DNA of 11,231 nt from Oscillospiraceae bacterium (GCA_021199595.1 JAJQHT010000163.1:1-11231), one strand, 5' to 3'; positions 1-5,781 are shown, numbered from the stretch's first letter. Notes: generated by a model not told the origin, from the letters alone. Program-made: numbers and translations.

Positions 1-33
1 CCCCGTGGCACTGGTTTTAAGTATACCAACTTA

Positions 34-57
34 TAAAACTTGAGCTTTTAACTCAAT
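34..57 (-). terminator. Terminator-like hairpin ending or attenuating the candidate RNA
   Basis: On the minus strand UUGAGUU (57-51) pairs with AGCUCAA (47-41) around an AAA loop, giving 7 bp including one G-U pair. It is followed by GUUUUAUAA. The stem is short and AT-rich and the U-run is interrupted, so it may be weak or conditional. Its 5' arm is also used by the closing stem of the RNA. Confidence 0.4.
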
Positions 58-195
58 CAATAAGGCAACAGAAGTTGCCACCGCACGTGCGGTATTCGGC
101 ATTCGACCCGGCTGTCCGTCTGGCCTTGGCCGTTTCAGGGAAACGGCGGTCGCATCCTGCTTCGGAAAGACTCTTTCGATAATTTCCAATTGAGA
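34..195 (-). ncRNA. Candidate structured RNA or riboswitch-like leader, family not identified
   Basis: No convincing ORF lies here, but the minus strand has a strong promoter just upstream and dense potential pairing. A closing stem CUCAAU/AUUGAG can join 189-194 to 52-57. Inside it are GCCGUUU/AAACGGC (141-147 with 129-135), CGACC/GGUCG (148-152 with 104-108), the 14-bp palindrome ACCGCACGTGCGGT (80-93), and GGCAAC/GUUGCC (64-69 with 74-79). The 3' strand of the closing stem overlaps the 5' arm of a terminator-like hairpin (41-57), so the two folds exclude each other. That is typical of a riboswitch or attenuator, but a free-standing small RNA ending at about 34 would look the same. I compared it from memory with 6S, tmRNA, SRP, RNase P, cobalamin, c-di-GMP, c-di-AMP, T-box and fluoride RNAs and could not match it; a raiA-type RNA remains possible. 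The downstream gene lies outside the window. Confidence 0.45.
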
Positions 196-201
196 CGATT
201 T

Positions 202-231
202 ATTTTAGCAAATACAGGGGGGCTTTGTCAA
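202..231 (-). promoter_or_regulatory. Sigma-A promoter with extended -10 for the candidate RNA
   Basis: On the minus strand TTGACA (226-231) is followed by an 18-bp spacer and TAAAAT (202-207). A TG one base before the -10 gives an extended -10 element. The predicted start is near 195, at the closing stem of the candidate RNA. The -35 box lies only a few bases beyond the stop codon of the pseudouridine synthase gene, so the RNA has its own start even if it also receives read-through. Confidence 0.7.
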
Positions 232-233
232 TA

Positions 234-1202
234 TCAATATGCAGCCCCCGGGAAATATTTTTCCACGAACGGCACAGAGAGGACGGAAAAGCTCTGGCCG
301 TTCAGATAATCCAGCGGCGGGGCGGCGCTCTGGAAGCGGAAGGTCAGCCGCCAGCTCCACAGCAGCTGCCGGCTCTCGCCATGCTGGCGGTTTATCCGCT
401 CCCGGCCATATTTGCCGTCGCCCAGCAGAGGCCAGCCTGCGTGGGCCATCTGCACCCGTATCTGATGGGTGCGGCCCGTGTGCAGGCGGCAGGACACCAG
501 AGACAGTCCGTTTCGGCTCTCCAGCGTCTGATAGTCCGTGATGGCCAGGCTCGTCCCCGGCTCCTGGCGGGGCTTTATATAGACCTGGTTTTTCACCGCG
601 TCCTTGAAAAGCCACCCCTCCAGCCGCCCGGCGGCGGGCTTTGGCGCACCCAGGCAGACGCAGAGATATTCCTTTTCCACCTCTCTGGCCCGTATCTTCT
701 CGTCCATGGCCCGGAGGGCGGGGGCGGTCTTGGCGGCGATGACGATGCCGCCGGTGCCCCGGTCGATGCGGTTGCAAAGGGCGGGGGTGAAGCTGTTTTC
801 CGCCGCGGGATCCCATTGGCCGGACTGGTAGGTGTGGGCCTGGATTTGGGCCAGGAGGGTATCCGGCTGCCAGCCTCCGGCGGCGTGGCATAAAACGCCT
901 GGCTGCTTGTTTACGAGGAGGATGTGCTCGTCCTCATAGAGAATGTCAAGCCGGGGCCGGATGGCGGCCAGATCCCGCCGCTCCTCCCGCCGGGGGGTGA
1001 AAAACTCCTCCGGGATATACAGGCGCACCGCGTCCCCTGTCTGTACCCTGGCGTCCGGCCTGGCCCAGTGACCGTTGATTTTGATGTCCTTGGTGCGGAA
1101 ATACCGCTGGAGCAGCGAGGACGGCAGTGCCGGGGCCATTTTTGCGGCAAAACGGTCAAGCCGCTGGCCGCTGTCGTTTTTTGTAACAATAAATTCTCTC
1201 AT
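234..1202 (-). CDS. RluA-family RNA pseudouridine synthase
   Basis: This 322-residue protein belongs to the RluA/RluC/RluD family, which converts uridine to pseudouridine in rRNA or tRNA. An S4-like RNA-binding segment fills about residues 11-60 (SGQRLDRF start, RTKDIKINGHW). The catalytic domain follows: ILYEDEHILLVNKQPGVL (87-104), the active-site motif NRIDRGTGG (144-152) with the catalytic Asp at 147, and RTHQIRVQMAHAGWPLLGD (244-262). Length is normal. The active-site motif is usually HRLDxxTSG; here it reads N-R-I-D with G for S, but Asp and Arg are kept, so activity is expected. The substrate position cannot be told from sequence. The ATG at 1202 has no clear Shine-Dalgarno sequence and lies six bases from a predicted -10 box. 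It is divergent from DUF177-rpmF. Confidence 0.92.
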   Translation of the reverse strand: MREFIVTKNDSGQRLDRFAAKMAPALPSSLLQRYFRTKDIKINGHWARPDARVQTGDAVRLYIPEEFFTPRREERRDLAAIRPRLDILYEDEHILLVNKQPGVLCHAAGGWQPDTLLAQIQAHTYQSGQWDPAAENSFTPALCNRIDRGTGGIVIAAKTAPALRAMDEKIRAREVEKEYLCVCLGAPKPAAGRLEGWLFKDAVKNQVYIKPRQEPGTSLAITDYQTLESRNGLSLVSCRLHTGRTHQIRVQMAHAGWPLLGDGKYGRERINRQHGESRQLLWSWRLTFRFQSAAPPLDYLNGQSFSVLSVPFVEKYFPGAAY

Positions 1203-1208
1203 GAAAAT

Positions 1209-1237
1209 ATCTTATCACGAAAAAATAAGGTTGACAA
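1209..1237 (-). promoter_or_regulatory. Predicted promoter of the pseudouridine synthase gene, possibly leaderless
   Basis: On the minus strand TTGTCA (1232-1237), a 17-bp spacer and TAAGAT (1209-1214), preceded by TGA as an extended -10. Only six bases separate the -10 from the ATG, so transcription would begin at or next to the start codon. The -35 overlaps that of the divergent promoter. Confidence 0.5.
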
Positions 1238-1259
1238 TGGGACTCTATTAATTTATAAT
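1231..1259 (+). promoter_or_regulatory. Perfect consensus sigma-A promoter for DUF177-rpmF
   Basis: TTGACA (1231-1236), a 17-bp spacer and TATAAT (1254-1259) match the housekeeping consensus at every position. The predicted start near 1266 gives a leader of about 22 bases before the DUF177 ATG. A very strong promoter suits a ribosomal-protein operon. Confidence 0.88.
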
Positions 1260-1287
1260 ATTTTGGCGACTATGTGAGGTTTGTCCC

Positions 1288-1812
1288 ATGCTTTTAGATT
1301 TGCATGAAATCATCGAAATGCCCGGGGGCCGTGTGCCCTTTCGGTGCGAGCTGAATACGCAGCGGCTCTCCTTTGCCGGTCTTGTTGCCTTCAACGGCCC
1401 GGTGACGGCGGAGGGCCAGGTGAAAAATACCGCCGGCATCCTGGAAATGGACGCTCTTGTGGAGGCGGATATGACCCTTTGCTGCGATCGGTGCGCCGCG
1501 GAGTTCCGGCGGCCCGTGTCCCGGCAGTTCCGGGTCACGCTCCAGGCGGACGCGGAGGATGCGGACGACCCCGACCTGTTCCCCCTGGAGGGGGACAATG
1601 TGGACGTGGGCGACGTGCTGGAGACCTGCTTCATCCTGGACACAGACCAGAAATTCCTGTGCCGGGAGGACTGTAAGGGCCTGTGCCCTACCTGCGGCAG
1701 GAACCTGAACGACGGCCCATGCGACTGCAAAAAGCCAACAGATCCAAGATTGGCTGTCCTGGGACAGCTTCTGGATGATAATACAGGAGGTGTGAGCAAT
1801 GGCAGTCCCTAA
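1288..1812 (+). CDS. DUF177 (YceD-family) protein
   Basis: This 174-residue protein matches the DUF177/YceD family, which in most bacteria is encoded directly before rpmF and has been linked to 23S rRNA accumulation. Visible hallmarks are a CxxC pair at Cys66/Cys69 (LCCDRCAAEF), an acidic stretch around residues 88-110, and a C-terminal cysteine cluster (Cys125, Cys129, Cys133, Cys136, then CDC at 145-147) with the CKGLCPTCG pattern common in Gram-positive members; metal binding is likely. The ATG has GTGAGG (1274-1279) at suitable spacing and a consensus promoter upstream. Its last 14 bases overlap rpmF, which implies translational coupling. The molecular function is not established by this sequence. 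Confidence 0.9.
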   Translation: MLLDLHEIIEMPGGRVPFRCELNTQRLSFAGLVAFNGPVTAEGQVKNTAGILEMDALVEADMTLCCDRCAAEFRRPVSRQFRVTLQADAEDADDPDLFPLEGDNVDVGDVLETCFILDTDQKFLCREDCKGLCPTCGRNLNDGPCDCKKPTDPRLAVLGQLLDDNTGGVSNGSP

Positions 1813-1984
1813 GAGAAAAGTATCCCATGCCAGAAAGAGCAAGCGGCGCTCCAGCGTCTGGAAGCTGAGCCTTCCCAAGCTGGTGGCCTGCCCCAACTGC
1901 GGCGAGTATCATCAGCCTCACCGCGTGTGCCCGTCCTGCGGCCAGTATGACGGACGTCAGGTCATCGCCGTGGAGGAGAACTAA
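1799..1984 (+). CDS. rpmF: 50S ribosomal protein L32
   Basis: This 61-residue protein begins MAVPKRKVSHARKSKRR, the standard start of bacterial L32, a small basic protein of the large ribosomal subunit. It carries a zinc-ribbon of two CxxC pairs (Cys31/Cys34 and Cys44/Cys47), so it is the zinc-binding form. A strong Shine-Dalgarno sequence, AGGAGGTG, lies inside the end of the DUF177 gene, and the ATG is 14 bases before that gene's stop. The DUF177-rpmF order is the usual one. A terminator follows. Length and composition are normal. Confidence 0.97.
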   Translation: MAVPKRKVSHARKSKRRSSVWKLSLPKLVACPNCGEYHQPHRVCPSCGQYDGRQVIAVEEN

Positions 1985-1990
1985 TTACCG

Positions 1991-2020
1991 CAAAGCAGGG
2001 GGGCTTTTGCCTCCCTTTTT
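1991..2020 (+). terminator. Rho-independent terminator after rpmF
   Basis: GGGGGGC (1998-2004) pairs with GCCTCCC (2009-2015), including one G-U pair, around a TTTT loop and is followed by TTTTT. Flanking GCAAA and TTTGC can extend the stem imperfectly. It closes the DUF177-rpmF unit. Confidence 0.75.
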
Positions 2021-2049
2021 GCTGGCATACCACGATTTAAAAATTTTTT

Positions 2050-2069
2050 GGGACGGTTACCACCGTCCC
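2050..2069. repeat. Short inverted repeat between rpmF and der
   Basis: GGGACGG (2050-2056) and CCGTCCC (2063-2069) are perfect complements around a six-base loop. There is no T-run after it on the plus strand. On the minus strand it is followed by a run of A then T. It could be a leftover terminator, a small dispersed palindrome or a protein site; its role is unknown. Confidence 0.5.
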
Positions 2070-2083
2070 TACTGTGCTATCTG

Positions 2084-2112
2084 TTGAAATTAAGCGATAA
2101 AAGTAGTATATT
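2084..2112 (+). promoter_or_regulatory. Sigma-A promoter for the der operon
   Basis: TTGAAA (2084-2089), a 17-bp spacer and TATATT (2107-2112) in AT-rich DNA. The predicted start is near 2119, about 48 bases before the der ATG. Confidence 0.7.
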
Positions 2113-2151
2113 ATATAAAAAGCCTGCTTTTTATCAAAAATGAATGTAAAA

Positions 2152-2160
2152 AAAGGAGGC
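2152..2160 (+). promoter_or_regulatory. Shine-Dalgarno sequence fixing the der start
   Basis: AAAGGAGGC lies 7 bases (from GGAGG) before ATG 2167. It falls inside the longer reading that would start at 2140, so the 2167 start is preferred. Confidence 0.85.
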
Positions 2161-2166
2161 GATAGC

Positions 2167-3492
2167 ATGAGCAGACCCCTGGTGGCCATCGTGGGCCGCC
2201 CGAACGTGGGCAAGAGCCACCTGTTCAACCGCCTGGCTGGGCGTCGGCTGTCCATTGTGGAGGATACCCCCGGCGTGACCCGCGACCGGCTGTATGCGCC
2301 CTGCGAGTGGGCGGGCCGCAGCTTTGATATTGTGGACACCGGCGGCATTGAGCCGAATACCTCCAACGAAATACTCCTCTTCATGCGCGAGCAGGCCATG
2401 CTCGCCATCGACGCGGCGGACGTGATCGTGCTGGTGACAGAGATCGGCACAGGTATCACCGCCGCAGACCAGGATGTCGCCAATATGCTCCAGCGCAGCG
2501 GAAAGCCCGTGGTGCTGGCAGTGAACAAAATGGACGCCACCGGCCCGAACGACCCGGCTTTTTATGAGTTTTATAACCTGGGCCTAGGGGATCCCATCCC
2601 CGTCTCCGCCGTCCATGGCCACGGCACCGGCGACCTGCTGGACGCGTGCGTGGCCCACTTCCCCCCGCCGGAGGAGGAAGAGGACGACCCGGACGTTGTC
2701 CGTGTGGCGGTGATAGGAAAGCCGAACGTCGGCAAAAGCTCCCTCATCAACCGGCTGCTGGGAGAAAACCGGGTCATCGTGGCGGATATGCCGGGCACCA
2801 CCCGGGACGCGGTGGACACCCCGCTGGAGAACCAATACGGCAGCTATCTTTTCATCGACACTGCCGGCATTCGCCGGAAATCCAAGGTGAACGACCGGGT
2901 GGAGAAGTTTTCCGTCATGCGTGCGCAGCTTGCGATCGAGCGCAGCGACGTGTGCCTTATCATGCTGGACGCGAGAGAGGGCGTCACGGAGCAGGACACA
3001 AAAATCGCCGGGCTTGCCCATGAGGCAGGCAAGGCCAGCATCATCGTGGTGAACAAGTGGGATCTAGTGGAGAAGGAGACCAACACCATGGAGCGTATGC
3101 GCCAGGCGGTGAAGCGGGATCTGTCCTTCATGGACTACGCCCCGGTTCTGTTCATCTCCTGCTTGACGGGACAGCGCACAGGGCGTATATTTGAGATGAT
3201 AAATAATGTGAACGAGCAGGCGTCCATGCGCATCAGCACGGGAACCCTCAATAACGTCCTTGCGGACGCGCAGGCCCGGCAGCAGCCTCCCACGGACAAG
3301 GGCCGCCGCCTGAAGGTCTACTATATGACCCAGACCGGGGTCAAGCCGCCTCACTTTGTCATTTTCTGCAACAGCCGGGAGCTGTTCCACTTCTCCTATC
3401 AGAGATATATAGAAAACCGTATCCGGGCCGCCTTTGGCCTGGAGGGAACGCCGGTGAAGCTGACGATCCGACAGAAAGGAGACCAAGAATGA
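2167..3492 (+). CDS. der: Ribosome-assembly GTPase Der (EngA)
   Basis: This 441-residue protein is Der/EngA, the double GTPase needed for 50S subunit maturation. The first G domain has GRPNVGKS (10-17), DTGG (57-60), NKMD (120-123) and SAVHG (147-151). The second has GKPNVGKS (184-191), DTAG (231-234), NKWD (296-299) and SCLTGQR (331-337). A C-terminal KH-like RNA-binding domain follows from about residue 355 (VYYMTQTGVKPPHFVIFCN). Residue 18, just after the first P-loop Ser, is His where Thr is usual in reference Der proteins; the GKS core is intact. An upstream in-frame ATG at 2140 would add nine residues but leaves the strong Shine-Dalgarno inside the gene. The stop overlaps the next start as ATGA. 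Length is normal. Confidence 0.97.
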   Translation: MSRPLVAIVGRPNVGKSHLFNRLAGRRLSIVEDTPGVTRDRLYAPCEWAGRSFDIVDTGGIEPNTSNEILLFMREQAMLAIDAADVIVLVTEIGTGITAADQDVANMLQRSGKPVVLAVNKMDATGPNDPAFYEFYNLGLGDPIPVSAVHGHGTGDLLDACVAHFPPPEEEEDDPDVVRVAVIGKPNVGKSSLINRLLGENRVIVADMPGTTRDAVDTPLENQYGSYLFIDTAGIRRKSKVNDRVEKFSVMRAQLAIERSDVCLIMLDAREGVTEQDTKIAGLAHEAGKASIIVVNKWDLVEKETNTMERMRQAVKRDLSFMDYAPVLFISCLTGQRTGRIFEMINNVNEQASMRISTGTLNNVLADAQARQQPPTDKGRRLKVYYMTQTGVKPPHFVIFCNSRELFHFSYQRYIENRIRAAFGLEGTPVKLTIRQKGDQE

Positions 3493-4148
3493 TACCCGTT
3501 CTTCTCATACTCATCGCCGTTATCGCCTATGCTCTGGGCGCGCTGAACAGCCCCGTGCTGCTGGCGCGGTTCGTGTTCGGCAAGGATCTGCGCCGGATGG
3601 GAAACGGCAGAGCCAGCTATGCGAACTTCACCCATGTGTTCGGGGAACGGTGGGGCCTGGCCGTCATGGGCGTGGACATCCTCAAGGGCGTCATCGCCGT
3701 GCTGCTGGGGGCGCTGCTGCTGTCCATCCCCGGGGATGGGTTCCCGGTCATCGGCAAGCTGTTTGCCGGCTTCTGCCTGACGCTGGGGAGCATCTACCCC
3801 ATCCAGAACAAGCTCCGGGGCAGCAAGGGCATCATCTGCTGTCTGATAACCCTGTGGCTGGCGGACTGGCGGGTGGGCCTGGTGGTCTCCGCCGTATACA
3901 TCATCGTGATTGCCTTTTCTCAATATGTATCCCTGGCGGGACTGTGCGCCTGCGTGGCGGGCGCTCCTGCTGCCTGGATATTTGTCTCCGCTGAGAACCT
4001 GAAGGGCCTTGCCGGTACGCTGGCGCTGTTCATGGCTATTGTGATTGTCTGGCGCAACCGGGGCAGCATTTTCCGCCTGCTGGAGCACAAGGAGCCGAAG
4101 GTCAAGTGGGGGAATAAAACCGAGAAGAAAATGAGGGACAGTTTCTGA
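3489..4148 (+). CDS. PlsY-like membrane protein with degenerate acyltransferase motifs
   Basis: This 219-residue multi-pass membrane protein aligns over its length with PlsY, the acyl-phosphate:glycerol-3-phosphate acyltransferase, and occupies the common position after der. However, all three cytoplasmic motifs are altered. Motif 1, normally GSGNxGATN, reads GNGRASYAN (38-46), so the essential Ser is Asn. Motif 2, normally GGKG, reads GSKG (111-114). Motif 3, normally RHRENI, reads RNRGSI (189-194), so both the conserved His and Asn are lost; the following EPK Glu remains (202). The surrounding hydrophobic segments, DILKG (63-67) and SQYVSLA (144-150), are well kept, so the fold is probably intact. 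A non-catalytic or altered-substrate paralogue is likely, with true PlsY elsewhere. Its start overlaps the der stop (ATGA), and the thioesterase follows after four bases. Confidence 0.75.
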   Translation: MIPVLLILIAVIAYALGALNSPVLLARFVFGKDLRRMGNGRASYANFTHVFGERWGLAVMGVDILKGVIAVLLGALLLSIPGDGFPVIGKLFAGFCLTLGSIYPIQNKLRGSKGIICCLITLWLADWRVGLVVSAVYIIVIAFSQYVSLAGLCACVAGAPAAWIFVSAENLKGLAGTLALFMAIVIVWRNRGSIFRLLEHKEPKVKWGNKTEKKMRDSF

Positions 4149-4152
4149 AGCC

Positions 4153-4578
4153 ATGATTTCCATATCGCCATATCGCCGAAAGGTACAGTATTATGAGACG
4201 GACAAAATGCAGGTGACGCACCACGCCAACTACCTGCACTATATGGAGGAGGCCCGGATCGACTTTATGGATCAGCTGGGCTGGGGCTATGACCGCATGG
4301 AGCGGGAGGGGCTGGCCTCTCCTGTGCTGAGCGTGAACTGCCAGTACCGGCGCAGTACAACCTTCCCGGATGTGCTTGAGATCGCCGTTTCCATCCGGGA
4401 GCTGAAGGCCGCGAAGCTGACTCTGGGCTATACCATGACTGTGGACGGGGAAACCGTCTGCACTGCTGAGAGCGTCCACTGCTTCCTGGCGGATGGGGGG
4501 CGGCCTGTCAGTCTGAAGCGCCGCTGGCCGGAATTTTATCAGCTCCTGGAGGAGCTTACACAGCCGCCGGAGGCATAA
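4153..4578 (+). CDS. 4HBT-family hotdog-fold acyl-CoA thioesterase (YbgC/FadM-like)
   Basis: This 141-residue protein is a single-domain hotdog thioesterase of the 4-hydroxybenzoyl-CoA thioesterase group, which hydrolyses acyl-CoA or acyl-ACP thioesters. The N-terminal signature YYETDKMQVTHHANYLHYME (13-32) contains the expected catalytic Asp17 and the HHANYL segment, followed by EEARIDFM. The C-terminal beta strands (VNCQYRRSTTFPDVLEI, TVCTAESVHCFL) also match. Length is typical. The ATG is four bases after the PlsY-like stop with only a weak Shine-Dalgarno sequence, so expression probably depends on coupling within the der operon. Pairing with a PlsY-like gene suggests a role in acyl-chain handling, but the substrate cannot be inferred. 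Confidence 0.88.
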   Translation: MISISPYRRKVQYYETDKMQVTHHANYLHYMEEARIDFMDQLGWGYDRMEREGLASPVLSVNCQYRRSTTFPDVLEIAVSIRELKAAKLTLGYTMTVDGETVCTAESVHCFLADGGRPVSLKRRWPEFYQLLEELTQPPEA

Positions 4579-4617
4579 GCGCCTGTGAAGCTCTGCCGTT
4601 GAGAGAAAACACAAAAA

Positions 4618-4653
4618 GCGCGCCGCGAAGGAAAAATCGCGGCGTGCTTTTTT
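4618..4653 (+). terminator. Strong rho-independent terminator of the der operon
   Basis: GCGCGCCGCGA (4618-4628) pairs with TCGCGGCGTGC (4637-4647), an 11-bp stem with one G-T pair, around AGGAAAAA, then TTTTTT (4648-4653). Five A's precede the stem, so it could also work in reverse. Confidence 0.92.
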
Positions 4654-5067
4654 CTGTCCGGGACGGGCGATAACAAATTGTATTACGAGAGAGAAAATGC
4701 ACGATTTGATACAGAATTTTTTACAAAATTTTCCAATTTTTTCGTCCGAGCGGCAAGGCGGGGCGGCGAAATTTTTTAGGTGTGCAAACGGTTTGCGGGC
4801 TGCCGGCGCGGGCAGTGAAGATTTGACATAATTCTATAACCTGGAACTAATGCAGGAAGTTATCGACATTTTCAACAGAGATTTCAACAATCAATTTTTC
4901 CTTTGGCGGGAATGGATTGAGGGAAAATTACCATTTTTATCCAATTTGCGAAACGTGTCCAGAAACAAATTGTATCAAAAAATCAGACTACATAATCCGG
5001 CGAATTTTGGGGAAGAGCCTCGAATTTGCGCGAATCATGCAGGACGATGGAAAAAATCCTGCAATGG
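4654..5067. other. AT-rich island without a convincing gene
   Basis: About 410 bases between the der-operon terminator and the radC stop are much richer in A and T than their neighbours. Contents seen: a 13-bp palindrome GCAAAC-G-GTTTGC (4784-4796) resembling a LacI-family or cre-type operator; a CTGCC/GGCAG hairpin (4800-4815); a TTGACA at about 4824-4829 without a good -10; three tandem 9-mers close to DnaA boxes (4860-4889); and a direct repeat AACAAATTGTAT at 4672-4683 and 4964-4975. A small open frame (4917-5105) lies at its right edge. I see no tRNA, transposase or clear terminator for radC here. It may be acquired or decayed DNA. Confidence 0.5.
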
Positions 5068-5105
5068 TCACGACGATTTGTCAAGAAAACCGCTGTCCGA
5101 CATAG
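4917..5105 (+). CDS. Doubtful small cysteine-containing ORF
   Basis: A TTG-started frame of 62 residues begins MRENYHFYPICETCPETNC and ends with CQENRCPT. It contains five cysteines, including CxxC and a later CxxxxC, which would suit a small metal-binding protein. A weak GGCGGG lies six bases before the TTG. Against it: no good promoter, no recognised family, and convergent overlap with the last 38 bases of radC. An overlapping frame from ATG 4850 is also open and runs far into antisense radC, so open length here is not strong evidence. It could be a chance ORF or the remnant of a frameshifted gene. Confidence 0.2.
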   Translation: MRENYHFYPICETCPETNCIKKSDYIIRRILGKSLEFARIMQDDGKNPAMVTTICQENRCPT

Positions 5106-5751
5106 AGACGAAGTCGAACCCAGACACAATGATGTGGTCTACCAGCGTTACCTCCACCAGCGCCAGGGCGCTTCGGATGCGTATGGTGGTGTCCACATCT
5201 TCCCTGGAGGGCAGGGCAATGCCGCAGGTGTGATTGTGGGACAGAATGACGGCGGAGGCGTTTTGGCTCAGGGCCAGCTGCACAACTCTGCGGACGCTGA
5301 TATTGGCGTAGCAGGCGCTGCCCTGGCTGATCAGGCGGCAGTCCAGAACCTTCAGGGCGGCGTCTAGGCAGATCATATAGATCTCCTCATTGCTGCGGTT
5401 GAAAAAGCGTGGGATGAGATACCGTCCCGCCGTTTCGCTGTTCGACAGGGCGCCGACAGGCTCGGCCTTGCTGATGAGATACCGGCGGGCCGTCTCCGGC
5501 ACCAGCCGTATCAGCCCAGCTGCGTTTTCCCCAATGCCATCGACGGTCATCAGCGCCTCCGGCGACGCGTCGAACACGCCGGCCAGGGTGCCGAAGGCAT
5601 CCAGAAGGTGATGGGCCAAAAGGTTTGTGTCCTTCCGGGGCAGGGCGTAGAAAAGCAGCATCTCCAAAACATTGTGGTCGTCAAAATTGTCCAGGCCATG
5701 CTCCATAAAGCGTTTTCTCATTCGGTCCCGGTGTCCTGCGTGTTCATTCAT
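5068..5751 (-). CDS. radC: RadC-family JAB1/MPN domain protein
   Basis: This 227-residue protein has the complete RadC layout. The N-terminal helix-hairpin-helix-like part (about 1-95, with VDGIGENAAGLIRL) is followed by a JAMM metalloprotease-like domain with Glu122 or Glu123, His172 and His174 in SHNH, and Asp185 in PSREDVD, as expected for zinc binding. The usual HNHPSG reads HNHTCG here, replacing P-S by T-C. RadC was named for DNA repair, but that role is disputed, and the biochemical function remains unsettled. GAGGG lies about seven bases before the ATG. It is divergent from the SEDS gene, and its 3' end points into the AT-rich island, with no clear terminator seen. Confidence 0.92.
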   Translation of the reverse strand: MNEHAGHRDRMRKRFMEHGLDNFDDHNVLEMLLFYALPRKDTNLLAHHLLDAFGTLAGVFDASPEALMTVDGIGENAAGLIRLVPETARRYLISKAEPVGALSNSETAGRYLIPRFFNRSNEEIYMICLDAALKVLDCRLISQGSACYANISVRRVVQLALSQNASAVILSHNHTCGIALPSREDVDTTIRIRSALALVEVTLVDHIIVSGFDFVSMSDSGFLDKSS

Positions 5752-5781
5752 GGGGTTCCCTCTTTTCCTTGTAGGGTGAAT

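Noticed and set aside
61..93. The two tandem inverted repeats as a possible CRISPR or transposon end
   Set aside because: The two hairpins differ in sequence, have no repeat-spacer pattern and fit better as helices of one RNA.
100..195. Cobalamin-riboswitch-like segment (GAAGCAGGATGCGACC on the minus strand)
   Set aside because: The resemblance is limited to a few bases of a common stem; the conserved upstream core is absent and the predicted start leaves no room for it.
225..893. Long plus-strand reading frame of about 222 codons, and other frames opposite the pseudouridine synthase
   Set aside because: They lie antisense to a well-supported RluA-family gene, have low-complexity GC-driven composition and no recognisable domain or ribosome site.
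2140..2166. Upstream ATG start for der
   Set aside because: The Shine-Dalgarno sequence would lie within the coding part; ATG 2167 gives the normal Der N terminus.
5038..5063. TGCAGGA/TCCTGCA inverted repeat as the radC terminator
   Set aside because: The stem is short with a 12-base loop, it lies just before and beside the stop region, and no T-run follows on the minus strand.
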